Positions 39,562 to 48,380 are shown, counted from the stretch's first letter. The stretch: 64,000 nucleotides of DNA from Paenibacillus lentus (GCF_003931855.1 NZ_CP034248.1:3782001-3846000), one strand, 5' to 3'. Notes: a model not told the origin generated them from the letters alone. Made by a program: numbers and translations.

Positions 39562-40884
39562 TTATTTCTTGTAAAACTCATCCAGCACCTTCTGTACCTC
39601 CTGATCAGCCTGAATCATCGCCTGGTCTACCGGAATTTCTCCCTCGAATGCCCGGTTGATGTTATCGTTGAATTTACCTACCCATTCACTCCAAACCGCA
39701 TTAACATCCAATGTTCCTGCAAACTCAAAGCTGTCGAGGAAAGCTTGCTTATTCGCTGGAGATCCGTTCAGAAACTGCTCAGAATTGGCCACCGACTTCT
39801 TGACAGGAACTGCTTCCCCAAGCGAAGCCCACTCCTTCTGAACCTCATCCTCGGTCGCCCAGAACTTCACCCATTCCCATGCAGCGTCCGCAACGGCCCC
39901 GTCAGCCTTCTTATTAATCACCCACGAATTGGCGATGACGGGAGAGAAGCGTATACCGTCCGGCCCCATCGGAAGCAAGCTTACATCATAATTCAGACCA
40001 GCGTTGTTCGCATCAATCGTCCGTGCATAAATCCCGATTCTCATGGCGGCTGCTTTACTCGGGAATAGTGCCATATTGCTCTGGAAGCTTTTCAAATCGG
40101 AGGGAGTCGGAAACAGCTCTCGCTGCATGCCGTCTACAATCCAATCTAAAGCCGCTTTATTCTCAGGCGAATGAATAATGGATTGATCCAGAGTGTCATT
40201 TAATACTCCGCCGCCGTATGATTTCAGTACGGTCATCCAACCTTCCGTAATACTGAAGAACGTGAGGCCGTATTGACTGATTTTATTTTTATCGAACGAT
40301 GAATCCACTGCATATTTACCGTTTGAATCCTTCGTCAATTTCTCAGCAGCTGCTTTTAAATCATCCCAAGTCCAATCTTCAATGGGATAATCGACCTGCG
40401 CTTCGTCGAACATGTCCTTGTTATAATAGAGTACAGCGATTTGGATCCCTTGCGGTACACCCCAGTATTTCCCGCTAGCATCCTTATTGAAATCCAACCC
40501 ATAATACTCCTCTGATTTAAGATCGCGCTGAATCCACTCCGTCAGATCCTTGAGAACTCCACGCTCCGCATATTTTGGAACCAGCACGCCATCCGAGAGC
40601 CATATGTCCGGCGCGCTTTCGGCTGCGATTTGGGTATCTAACTTTTGAAAAAATTGATTATACGGGGATGATTCCGTTTTTATTTTGATATTCGGATGCT
40701 TCTCTTGGAATTTAGTAATAAGCTCCTGCATTTTCTCATCGGATTGCGCAGAAGAATAGAATCCAAGCTTCAATTCCACTTCTCCGCTGCCCTTGCCCTG
40801 GGAAGAACAGCCGGAAATAAGCAGGGCGGCAAGCAACGTCATCGCTAGCAGCAGTGTGCCCCATTTCTTTGGCTGGATTTTCAA
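39562..40884 (-). CDS. Sugar ABC transporter substrate-binding lipoprotein
   Basis: A 440-residue lipoprotein with lipobox LLISGC near residues 21-26 and a Ser/Gly linker. A family 1 solute-binding protein: the VELKLGFYSS strand, PDIWLSDG, YNKDMFDEA and a large C-terminal lobe with WEWVKFWATEDEVQ. The ligand is expected to be an oligosaccharide released by the lyase of the upper unit. First gene of the lower unit, preceded by a motif-bearing promoter. Confidence 0.9.
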   Translation of the reverse strand: MKIQPKKWGTLLLAMTLLAALLISGCSSQGKGSGEVELKLGFYSSAQSDEKMQELITKFQEKHPNIKIKTESSPYNQFFQKLDTQIAAESAPDIWLSDGVLVPKYAERGVLKDLTEWIQRDLKSEEYYGLDFNKDASGKYWGVPQGIQIAVLYYNKDMFDEAQVDYPIEDWTWDDLKAAAEKLTKDSNGKYAVDSSFDKNKISQYGLTFFSITEGWMTVLKSYGGGVLNDTLDQSIIHSPENKAALDWIVDGMQRELFPTPSDLKSFQSNMALFPSKAAAMRIGIYARTIDANNAGLNYDVSLLPMGPDGIRFSPVIANSWVINKKADGAVADAAWEWVKFWATEDEVQKEWASLGEAVPVKKSVANSEQFLNGSPANKQAFLDSFEFAGTLDVNAVWSEWVGKFNDNINRAFEGEIPVDQAMIQADQEVQKVLDEFYKK

Positions 40885-40920
40885 GCTAAAACCCCCTAAT
40901 GATTGGATTGTTCACCTAAA

Positions 40921-40934
40921 ATAAAGCGCTTTCT
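40921..40934 (-). promoter_or_regulatory. cre-like site in the leader of the lower unit
   Basis: ATAAAGCGCTTTCT contains the cre core AAAGCGCTTT but deviates at the first two positions of the consensus. It lies downstream of the promoter, 37 bases ahead of the binding-protein start, a location where CcpA can act as a roadblock. Confidence 0.45.
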
Positions 40935-40986
40935 TAAAAAATACGTCTGATCTGTGAACTTACTTTAAAATTACTGCACTGCTTCA

Positions 40987-41017
40987 ATAATGGTCAACGT
41001 CCTTAATAAGTCCTTTA
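40987..41017 (-). promoter_or_regulatory. Promoter of the lower unit with shared bipartite motif (site A)
   Basis: Plus-strand CAACGTCCTTAATAAGTCCTTTA (40995-41017 is a 23-base element; the core is GTCCTTAA and GTCCTTTA, 11 bases apart). On the minus strand a weak -10 CATTAT (40992-40987) lies 2 bases behind it and the second repeat occupies the -35 position. Site B upstream of the epimerase gene has the same layout, with 18 of 23 positions identical. Probable binding site of the cluster regulator. Confidence 0.6.
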
Positions 41018-43066
41018 TTATACTTTTATGACATAAGATTTAATTTCATGCCCGGACAAACCGTTTGTACGCACAAGAAGAGCATCTCCGCTAAGATGGT
41101 GATCTCCGAACCGATAACTACGCGGTCCTTGATGGGAGAATAAGAACTCTTCCTTCCCGTTTTCCCTCTGAATTGAAAAAGCCGTAGCTAAATCGGACGG
41201 CACTTGATGACCATAACTGTCCAGCACCTCCAGTTCCTGAACGACTGGGAGCTTCACTTCTCCGTTCGGGTTTGGATACAGCAAGGTTACAAATTTAGTA
41301 AAGCCTTTACCCTTCTGACGGAATGATGCCTTGACTGCAGGCGTCTTCTCGTTATAATTGCGCGATACCCAGCTCGTACCCTGTTCCGCGCGTACCGGAG
41401 TTAACGGAATGATCGACAGGCCTGGCTCATCCTCGCCTGAATCTGCAAGAATAATCCCATCCTCCCGAATCGTCAGCTGTATCCCCTCGGCAAAATGAAA
41501 AGGAATCGTGTACTCATGCTCTCCATGGGAGCGGCATGTATCGATCATGATCCAATAATCCGGCTTAACAAATAACACCTGCCGAAACACATGAACCGGC
41601 TGATCCAATCTCCAGTAGCCATCATGTCCTGCTTGCACATAGTCATAATCCAGCCCGCTGCTCCAATAACGATCTATCGGTCTCGCCACATCCGTCCATC
41701 TCCAGGAGCTAACGTAAGTGGAAATCGTCTCTCCATCCACAGACAGCGTATTATGCTGTAAGGATTCCATGAAATATTGCCGATCTTCCGTCTCCATGTA
41801 CGTATATCGACCCGGATCGATCAAGAATTCCCGCCCATGCGCAAAGAGACTCACATGCAGCAAATCATCATGCCCATGAGCACGAATGACATCCATATGA
41901 CCACCGTCAAAGACAAGGTATTGCCCCTTAGAGCTCCAATCACTACGCATGAAGGCATAGCCGCTGTCCTTCAGCAGGATCGAGGTGAATTCCGGCTCCT
42001 GAACTACTAATCTTCTAAAGCGATCGTAACCCCGCTCGCCAAAAAACCAGATCCCCTCATAGTCCAATCGGTCATAAGCCATCCGTTTCAAATCTCCGCG
42101 CGAAAATAGCACCGCCCCCCGGCACAACACATCCCGGATGTCCGTACTATCACTGTCCCCGAGCATTGGCTGACGCCCATCCGGCTGTACAAAGGCCAAG
42201 GATGCCGAGAACATGCGATTCAAGGTATCATGCAGCACTTCCGGCATCTCAATTCCATTCAGCTTTCCAAGCCAGAGCGACTCAAACAGGCAATGCAGTA
42301 CTTCGTGATGATACATCGTGCACTGCTCGTTCTGCAGCCCATCCTGAAAAACTTGAAGCTTGCACATATTCGAAAGCCGTTGTAACGCGGTGTTCTGCCA
42401 TACTTCCGCTTCCTCCAGCTCAGGGAACATCAAGGCAAGCTGAAACAAGCCGTTCGTCTCCAGAAACCCCCAATTGCTCTGGCGGTCATGCGGAACATAA
42501 GCCAAATTTAAATACATGCCATGCCGCCTTACCCCTTCCATGAACAGCTCCTCCTCGGCTGCTCCCCATAATGCACAACTGCGAACGCAATAGTATCCTT
42601 TGAGCCAATGGGTAATCCGAATGCCGCTGTCCAGCTTGCGCCACGTATCTTTCACATTAAAATTGCGATCTGCGGCAGCCAGCACTTCTTCTTCTGTCAA
42701 GGGATTTTGACGAATCCAGTCCTTCAGCAGCCGGATAAATCCTTCCGCATATTTTTCCTTGCCCGTTAACCAATAAGCCTGCCCAAGCTCCCCCATATAC
42801 CTGGAACGATTGAGCATAACAAGCCACTCCAAATCCTCATTATGACGGTAGTACCAATTAATTCCTTCGGGAAAAGAAACCTCTTCCTCACAGCGTTCCA
42901 TATCCCAGCGATGGGTAAAGATGAACGTATTTTGGCACGCCAAATCGGCCCGATGCACGACCTGTTTCACCTCTTCGGGCCAATGCTTATGGCTAGCGTC
43001 CACAATAAATCGCCGATCCTCTGGCTCCCAATAAAAACGCCGAGCTGGCTGCAAACGTTCATTCAT
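41018..43066 (-). CDS. Heparinase II/III family protein (polysaccharide lyase-like)
   Basis: A 682-residue protein without a signal peptide. The N-terminal part (about 50-330) is the helical toroid of the heparinase II/III N domain (motif NRSRYMGELGQAYWLTGKEKYA, W-K-D-I-Q-like helices), followed by the all-beta C domain (about 370-560) with a YAFMRSDWSS strand, VFDGGHMDVIRAHGHDDLLHV and RYWSSGLDYDY. Conserved Tyr, His and Asn are present in that order as in PL12/PL15-type lyases. It probably cleaves a uronic acid-containing or related oligosaccharide after import. It overlaps the serine dehydratase gene by 4 bases. Confidence 0.85.
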   Translation of the reverse strand: MNERLQPARRFYWEPEDRRFIVDASHKHWPEEVKQVVHRADLACQNTFIFTHRWDMERCEEEVSFPEGINWYYRHNEDLEWLVMLNRSRYMGELGQAYWLTGKEKYAEGFIRLLKDWIRQNPLTEEEVLAAADRNFNVKDTWRKLDSGIRITHWLKGYYCVRSCALWGAAEEELFMEGVRRHGMYLNLAYVPHDRQSNWGFLETNGLFQLALMFPELEEAEVWQNTALQRLSNMCKLQVFQDGLQNEQCTMYHHEVLHCLFESLWLGKLNGIEMPEVLHDTLNRMFSASLAFVQPDGRQPMLGDSDSTDIRDVLCRGAVLFSRGDLKRMAYDRLDYEGIWFFGERGYDRFRRLVVQEPEFTSILLKDSGYAFMRSDWSSKGQYLVFDGGHMDVIRAHGHDDLLHVSLFAHGREFLIDPGRYTYMETEDRQYFMESLQHNTLSVDGETISTYVSSWRWTDVARPIDRYWSSGLDYDYVQAGHDGYWRLDQPVHVFRQVLFVKPDYWIMIDTCRSHGEHEYTIPFHFAEGIQLTIREDGIILADSGEDEPGLSIIPLTPVRAEQGTSWVSRNYNEKTPAVKASFRQKGKGFTKFVTLLYPNPNGEVKLPVVQELEVLDSYGHQVPSDLATAFSIQRENGKEEFLFSHQGPRSYRFGDHHLSGDALLVRTNGLSGHEIKSYVIKV

Positions 43067-43977
43067 TTTGGCATTTCCCCCTTCTCATCTATTCGCTCTC
43101 CGCTTGAACCAAACAACCGCTGACGATGTTTTTCCCCTGTCGGTGTAGTGGCAAGTCCGCCTAAAGCTGTTTCTTTTAGCGTCCCCGGCATCGCCTGACC
43201 AATCCGATACATCGCGCTGATCACCTCATCCGCCGGAATGACGCTTTCAATTCCGGCAAGAGCCAAATCTGCGGCAACGATTGCATTGGCGGCTCCCATA
43301 GCATTACGCATTACGCAGGGTACCTCCACGAGTCCAGCGACGGGATCACATACTAAGCCAAGTGTGTTCTTGAGTGCAATCGCAACCGCATGAGCTGACT
43401 GCCTTGGCGAGCCTCCAGCCATTTCTACTATCGCTCCTGCGGCCATCGCTGAAGCGGAACCAACTTCAGCTTGACACCCTCCGGCGGCTCCCGAAATGAA
43501 AGAACGATTAGCGATCACGTAACCAATTGCGCCGGATGTAAATAGAAAACGAACCATCTTCTCCCGATCCGCCCCAAGCTCTTCCGCCAAGCCAAAGAGA
43601 CAGCCGGGAATAACTCCGCTCGCGCCCGCTGTTGGTGTGGCGACGATCGTTCCCATGGCCGCATTCACCTCATTTGTCGCAATCGCCCGGCTTACCGCCC
43701 GAAGAAAACGGGAACCGGATACGGTGCTCCCCCGTTTCAAATAGCTCTCCAACTTGCGTGCGTCTCCCCCAGTTAAACCACTACGGGATTTAATTTCTTC
43801 CGTTAGGCCACGCTGCACGGCTTGCTCCATCGTATCCAGATGCTGCTGCATCTTCTTCATAATCTGCTCGCGGGGTACTTCCGTAACCAATGCCTCCTCC
43901 TCAATCATGATCTCGGATAAGCCCCTATCTTGCATCTCCGCCAGTTGCACAAGCTCTTCGATTGTGCTGAATTTCAT
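43063..43977 (-). CDS. sdaAA: Serine dehydratase-like iron-sulphur protein, alpha subunit
   Basis: A 304-residue protein of the SDH alpha family that dehydrates and deaminates L-serine to pyruvate and ammonia with a [4Fe-4S] cluster. TPTAGASGVIPGCL, GAAGGCQAEVG, CDPVAGLVEVPC with its two Cys and the late ALGGLATTPTGEKH are all intact, so the cluster ligands are present. The ATG at 43977 follows AGGAGGT; the earlier ATGs extend into the beta gene. Located between the beta subunit and the heparinase gene. The substrate may be serine or a related 2-amino-3-hydroxy acid from the imported glycan; that is an open question. Confidence 0.88.
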   Translation of the reverse strand: MKFSTIEELVQLAEMQDRGLSEIMIEEEALVTEVPREQIMKKMQQHLDTMEQAVQRGLTEEIKSRSGLTGGDARKLESYLKRGSTVSGSRFLRAVSRAIATNEVNAAMGTIVATPTAGASGVIPGCLFGLAEELGADREKMVRFLFTSGAIGYVIANRSFISGAAGGCQAEVGSASAMAAGAIVEMAGGSPRQSAHAVAIALKNTLGLVCDPVAGLVEVPCVMRNAMGAANAIVAADLALAGIESVIPADEVISAMYRIGQAMPGTLKETALGGLATTPTGEKHRQRLFGSSGERIDEKGEMPK

Positions 43978-44008
43978 CAAGATGTACCTCCTCATGTCTG
44001 CCGCTTTT

Positions 44009-44674
44009 TCATAAAGGCGGCAGAATACGAACTTGAGCAACATTAGTTAACCCTGCGATTTGCGTCCCGACGAAACCATCGACGATCTGATCTGTTTCTA
44101 TGAGCAGAAGAGCGTCCTGCCCCTTCGCTTTGCGGGACATTTCCATCCGAGCAATATTAATCCGGTGATCTGCTAGCACTTTGGCAACCAAGGCGATCAT
44201 GCCGAAATGATCCCTGTGAAATACGAGGGTAGTCCAGGCATCGCCTGACAAGTTCATCGCGAACCCATCAACTTCCAATAGCGCGACTTTACCGCCTCCA
44301 ACGGAGATTCCCTTCACCTTCATTGTTCCTGCCTCGTCTTTCAGAGTGAGCCAGGCTGTGTTGGGATGCTCTCCTTGCAAGTCTATTGTCGTAATCCTCA
44401 CCTGTAGACCTATATCTTCTGCAATCTTCAGTGCATCCTTAATGCGAGGGTCATGGGTATCGAAATTCATCATCCCGCCTACGATGGCCACATCTGTTCC
44501 ATGACCCTGGTAAGTCTGCGCAAAAGAGCCGCAGAATTCAATATGAGCCTGGCGCGGTGTACGTCCGAATAGCTGCCGAGCGATCCTCCCAATTCGTGCT
44601 GCGCCAGCCGTATGAGAACTGGAAGGCCCGATCATGACCGGGCCGATAATATCAAATACCGAGCGATATTTCAT
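44009..44674 (-). CDS. sdaAB: Serine dehydratase-like protein, beta subunit
   Basis: A 221-residue SDH beta protein. The substrate-binding motif GPVMIGPSSSHTAGAARIGR is complete near residues 10-30, and residues about 145-221 form an ACT domain (VKGISVGGGKVALLEV... VLADHRINIARMEMSRKAKGQDALL). It starts at 44674, where ATGA overlaps the stop of the aldolase gene. Pairs with the alpha subunit downstream (31 bases away). Confidence 0.88.
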   Translation of the reverse strand: MKYRSVFDIIGPVMIGPSSSHTAGAARIGRIARQLFGRTPRQAHIEFCGSFAQTYQGHGTDVAIVGGMMNFDTHDPRIKDALKIAEDIGLQVRITTIDLQGEHPNTAWLTLKDEAGTMKVKGISVGGGKVALLEVDGFAMNLSGDAWTTLVFHRDHFGMIALVAKVLADHRINIARMEMSRKAKGQDALLLIETDQIVDGFVGTQIAGLTNVAQVRILPPL

Positions 44675-45744
44675 GTCGTTCCCAGCCATTTCGTCAGGCC
44701 AGCCTGCACAAACTCATCATCATTCAGATGAGGATATGCGCGGTACACCCGGTCGATTTCCTCCATTTGACCTAAAGACAGCTCCTCCGCCGGGTTCAGG
44801 CACCAGCGCCCCTCAAGCAAGCCTTGACGGCGCAGCACTTCATGTATGCCAGGAATACAACCATGAAAATCATGCCCGGGATCAAAGAAAGCCGCATTTG
44901 CATCGGAAATCTCTATGCCGCGGGTTAATAACTCCACCGGGATACTGTCGCCGCTTTCCCGTAAATCGATAATTTGCGACATCAATTCCACGGCCTTTCG
45001 CGTCCATACGGCCCAATGGCCCAGTAATCCGCCGACAATGCGTTTTTCTACCTTCGTACCATTAACCGCAAACCGATAGGTCGTCAGCAAATCAGCAACA
45101 ATGTTATCGTCATTGCCGGTATATAATGCGATTTCCTCGCGGCGACTGGATTCACAGACAGCTCTAACGACATCCAGTGTCTGATAACGATTGAACGGAG
45201 CTAGTTTAATCGCTTTTACCCCAGGAATTTCAGCAATCTCGCGCCAAAACTCATAACTCAGCCGCTTCCCGCCCACAGCCGGTTGCAAATAAAATCCGAA
45301 GATGGGTATCACCTCCGCAATCGCCTCCATACGCTGCAGAAGCGCGGCCTCATCCCAGGAGTTCAAGCCTCCCGTGCTCACTAGCCCAAGATCATAGCCG
45401 TACCTGGCAGCTAGCTCAGCTTCTTCGAGGGCTTGCTCCGTCGGCCCGCAGATTCCAGCGACTTTGATAAACGAACGATCCAACTCGGCCGCATCAACCT
45501 CTTCCGCAGCCATTCGCAGAACCGGTTCATACAGATCAATGCCAGGATCGCGGATTTCAAATTGAGTCGTGTGAACCCCCACTGCAATGCCGCCGGCTCC
45601 TGATTCAATATAGTATCTAGATAAAGCCCGTTGCCTGCATTCATCCAGTTCCCTCGACGAGTTAAGAGCTAATGGATGAGCTGGAATTACTGTCCCCCGC
45701 TGCAATAACGCTTCAATGTCCGCTTTTAATTGAGGCGCTGTCAT
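44671..45744 (-). CDS. DapA family aldolase/lyase (first copy)
   Basis: A 357-residue TIM-barrel protein of the dihydrodipicolinate synthase family. VIPIFGFYLQPAVGGK contains the tyrosine strand and PGVKAIKLAPFNR the probable Schiff-base lysine. It is longer than the usual ~300 residues, with an extra C-terminal helical stretch. Product chemistry unknown: may act on 2-keto-3-deoxy sugar acids. It overlaps the epimerase gene by one base (TAATG) and the beta subunit by 4 bases. Confidence 0.82.
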   Translation of the reverse strand: MTAPQLKADIEALLQRGTVIPAHPLALNSSRELDECRQRALSRYYIESGAGGIAVGVHTTQFEIRDPGIDLYEPVLRMAAEEVDAAELDRSFIKVAGICGPTEQALEEAELAARYGYDLGLVSTGGLNSWDEAALLQRMEAIAEVIPIFGFYLQPAVGGKRLSYEFWREIAEIPGVKAIKLAPFNRYQTLDVVRAVCESSRREEIALYTGNDDNIVADLLTTYRFAVNGTKVEKRIVGGLLGHWAVWTRKAVELMSQIIDLRESGDSIPVELLTRGIEISDANAAFFDPGHDFHGCIPGIHEVLRRQGLLEGRWCLNPAEELSLGQMEEIDRVYRAYPHLNDDEFVQAGLTKWLGTT

Positions 45745-46763
45745 TAGAACGCACCCGCCCGTTCTTGGAAGTGCGTCGGTTTGCCAAGAGTGTCTCCCCC
45801 TGCTTCAATCCAGCTAACCGTCCATTCCATCATTTGCCGCAGCGTAACGCGAGGGTACCCGAACAGACGATGAGAATTCGAGGCATTATTCAACAATGCA
45901 GTTGGTTGCTCCACCCCGCTAAAAATAGGAGCTGTTCCCAACATTTCTCCAAAACGCTCTGCCAACCAGCGAATGGACACGGTTTCCGGCCCCGTAATAT
46001 TAAGTGTGACTGGTGGAGAATCACAGAGCAGCAGCGAGCGTAATGCCATTTCATTAGCATCTCCTTGCCAAATGACATTGACCTGGCCCATACTCAAATC
46101 AATCGCTGTCCCTTCTTTGACCGCTTTAGCGATTTCTAGTAAGATCCCATACCTCAGATCGATCGCATAGTTTAAGCGAAAATTAACGAGTGGCGTACCA
46201 TTTTTTCGTGAAAAATATTCAAACACCCTTTCTCGGCCAAGGCAGGATTGCGCGTATTCACCTACAGGAGCTGGCGGTGTCTCTTCAGAGGCGCCACCCG
46301 ACGCTAGATCTGTCAACGGATAAATATTGCCCGAAGAAAATGCAACAATCCGTGATTGTGGATATTTCTCCGCTACGCGCCCTGGTAAATAGGCATTCAT
46401 CGCCCAAGTAAAATACTCGCGGCCCGTGGTACCAAACTTATTTCCGGCCATATAAATCACATTCCCTGCCTCGGGAAGCTTCGAGAGCGCTGTCTCATCC
46501 AATAAATCAGCAGCAATTGTAACGATTCCCGCAGATTCCAGCTCATTTCGCAACTCCCCAGAGGAGAAGCGGGATACGCCGGTTACTTTCGTTCCGAGTC
46601 CAGCTTCATTGATCCCTCTTTTCAGCAACTTGGCTAGACTTGGCCCCATTTTCCCTCCAACGCCCAGAATGAGAATATCTCCATCCAACTTCCTTAAATC
46701 CTCTATTAGACGTTCAGAAGGCTCGCTTAACTTGCTCTCTAATTCGCTTGTGGTTCTCAACAT
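45744..46763 (-). CDS. NAD-dependent epimerase/dehydratase family protein
   Basis: A 339-residue extended SDR protein. Rossmann motif DILILGVGGKMGPSLAKLL near residue 30; then YMAGNKFGTTG, FSSGNIYP and the NFRLNYAIDLRYGI region where the usual YxxxK catalytic pair is not clear, so it could be atypical. First gene of the upper unit. ATG at 46763 with AGAGG upstream; the frame can open with a GTG at 46769. Confidence 0.78.
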   Translation of the reverse strand: MLRTTSELESKLSEPSERLIEDLRKLDGDILILGVGGKMGPSLAKLLKRGINEAGLGTKVTGVSRFSSGELRNELESAGIVTIAADLLDETALSKLPEAGNVIYMAGNKFGTTGREYFTWAMNAYLPGRVAEKYPQSRIVAFSSGNIYPLTDLASGGASEETPPAPVGEYAQSCLGRERVFEYFSRKNGTPLVNFRLNYAIDLRYGILLEIAKAVKEGTAIDLSMGQVNVIWQGDANEMALRSLLLCDSPPVTLNITGPETVSIRWLAERFGEMLGTAPIFSGVEQPTALLNNASNSHRLFGYPRVTLRQMMEWTVSWIEAGGDTLGKPTHFQERAGAF

Positions 46764-46835
46764 TCTCACCTCTTCTAGTTATATGATCAGATGTAAATCA
46801 ATACCTCCTGTTATTTCCATTCTAGAAGTGGCCTT

Positions 46836-46867
46836 ATTATAAGACAACGTCTTTAAATCGTCCTTAA
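46836..46867 (-). promoter_or_regulatory. Promoter of the upper unit with shared bipartite motif (site B)
   Basis: Plus-strand CAACGTCTTTAAATCGTCCTTAA at 46845-46867 is the partner of site A. Repeats GTCTTTAA and GTCCTTAA are 11 bases apart. On the minus strand a perfect -10 TATAAT (46841-46836) follows 3 bases later, while no standard -35 box exists because the repeat sits there, as expected for regulation at the -35. Confidence 0.6.
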
Positions 46868-46878
46868 AAGCGCTTCCA
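46865..46878 (-). promoter_or_regulatory. cre-like site upstream of the cluster
   Basis: TAAAAGCGCTTCCA differs from the cre consensus TGWAARCGYTWNCW at one position. It abuts the bipartite motif, about 30 bases upstream of the -10 box, which is consistent with catabolite control of the unit. Confidence 0.5.
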
Positions 46879-46893
46879 AAACTATAAATAGAA

Positions 46894-46920
46894 AAAGACC
46901 GGAGAAATATCTCCAGTCTT
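46894..46920 (-). terminator. Terminator of the sigma factor gene
   Basis: AAAGACCGGAGA pairs with TCTCCAGTCTT, followed on the minus strand by a T-rich stretch. Confidence 0.7.
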
Positions 46921-46926
46921 GGTCTG

Positions 46927-47427
46927 CTATGCACTTGCAATTACTTTGGATTGACTGCGCAATTTTTGCCTTGCACGATACAAAGTTATTTTAAATTTAG
47001 CCAGTGAAATCTCCATCAAGTTTGCGGATTCTTGATAGGAGAAGCCATGAATATCATATAACAGCACAGCCTGCTGCTGGCTCAGAGGCAGCGATGACAA
47101 TTGCTGATACAACTCCTGACGCTTTTCTTCCCGAAGCACACATATCTCCGGTGTCTCCTCAACAACAAAACGATTGAAGAATTCGTTTTCGTAAGAGGAT
47201 GAACGGCTTTCCTTGCGCAACCTGTCTATGTAAGCATTATGAGATACGCGGAACAGCCATGGCTTTATCTTTTTCTCCGGCAATTGCTCAAGATGCCCCC
47301 ATGCCCGACAAAATGTCTCTTGCATCAAATCCTCTGCAGTATGATGGTTGCGGCATAAATAGAACAGATAACGATATACATCAGAATTATACTCTCGGTA
47401 AGCTTTATCGATTGTTAAGAATGTCAT
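46927..47427 (-). CDS. RNA polymerase sigma factor, sigma-70 family (ECF type)
   Basis: A 166-residue ECF-type sigma factor. Region 2 is at about 15-75 (AEDLMQETFCRAW, KPWLFRVSHNAYIDRLRK) and region 4 at about 105-160 (LYQQLSSLPLSQQQAVLLYDIHGFSYQESA). No anti-sigma gene is adjacent; instead the D,D-carboxypeptidase gene ends 23 bases upstream. That pairing suggests a link to cell wall stress, by inference. GGGGAGA precedes the ATG at 47427; the frame to 47496 would overlap the carboxypeptidase gene. Confidence 0.85.
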   Translation of the reverse strand: MTFLTIDKAYREYNSDVYRYLFYLCRNHHTAEDLMQETFCRAWGHLEQLPEKKIKPWLFRVSHNAYIDRLRKESRSSSYENEFFNRFVVEETPEICVLREEKRQELYQQLSSLPLSQQQAVLLYDIHGFSYQESANLMEISLAKFKITLYRARQKLRSQSKVIASA

Positions 47428-47450
47428 TGCAATCTCCCCTATCTCTCTCA

Positions 47451-48380
47451 TTAACTGTGAAATCCGAAATCCAGCAACTTTATCGAATCTGACCATACTC
47501 CTAGTTCAGTTGAATGCAGGACTACGGTAATCAATGCTTTGTCGTTTCGAACGGCTGATCCTACCAGGCAATAGCCAGCCATTTCGGTATAGCCCGTCTT
47601 TACTCCATTTGCCCCTTTAAAGTACCATTCGTTATCAGGCTGAATCAGTTTATTCCGATTATGATATGCTGATAATGTCCTCTCTCGACCATGGTTATCG
47701 TAAACCGGCGCGCTCACAATAGTCTGAAACAGTTCATTGTTCATCGCTGCCATTGCGATAGCGGCCATATCTTGCGCCGTCGTGTAGTGATCCGGATGAT
47801 GAAGCCCGTGTGGATTAACGAAATGACTGTTCTTTGCCCCTAGCTCCTTAGCTCGCTGATTCATCATTTCGGCGAAATAGGCAAGCGCCTTTTCCGTCTC
47901 CAGTTTGTGCCCCATTTCCTTCTCGGCAATATATATCGCAGCGGTTCGGGCAGCATCATTCCCGGAAGGCAGCATCATCGCTGCAACCAAGTCCTGAACC
48001 GACAACCTATCCCCTTCCTGCAAACCAGAGCTGCTCTCACCCAACGTGCGCAGACTCGCTTCGCCCCCAATGGTTACTAACTCATCGGGATCCCCTTTCT
48101 CCAGAAGGATCAATGCGGTTAAAATTTTGGTCGTACTTGCCGGGTACATTTTTTTCTTATCATTGTAGGCATATAGGACTTTTCCACTATCCTGATCCAT
48201 AACAAGAACGGCATGGGCTTCCAGACCACTCAGTTGAGGTGTCTTAATTCCTCGCCATTTTTCTTCAATTTTATTCATCAACGCAGCGGCACGCGGGTGC
48301 AGCCGATCAAGCTGCAGATTATTACTGAGGAACAGCAATAACGCGATTACTGCCAATATAGCGAGCCATTTTTTTCGCAA
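47451..48380 (-). CDS. D-alanyl-D-alanine carboxypeptidase (DacF/PBP type)
   Basis: A 309-residue membrane-anchored enzyme: one TM segment near the start, then a serine peptidase S11 domain. The active-site set is intact: Ser-Thr-Thr-Lys (in PASTTKI), SGN, and KTG (in GVKTGYT). It trims the terminal D-Ala of peptidoglycan stem peptides. The TTG start at 48380 is preferred since GGGGAGAG lies just upstream. Likely co-transcribed with the sigma gene. Confidence 0.88.
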   Translation of the reverse strand: MRKKWLAILAVIALLLFLSNNLQLDRLHPRAAALMNKIEEKWRGIKTPQLSGLEAHAVLVMDQDSGKVLYAYNDKKKMYPASTTKILTALILLEKGDPDELVTIGGEASLRTLGESSSGLQEGDRLSVQDLVAAMMLPSGNDAARTAAIYIAEKEMGHKLETEKALAYFAEMMNQRAKELGAKNSHFVNPHGLHHPDHYTTAQDMAAIAMAAMNNELFQTIVSAPVYDNHGRERTLSAYHNRNKLIQPDNEWYFKGANGVKTGYTEMAGYCLVGSAVRNDKALITVVLHSTELGVWSDSIKLLDFGFHS

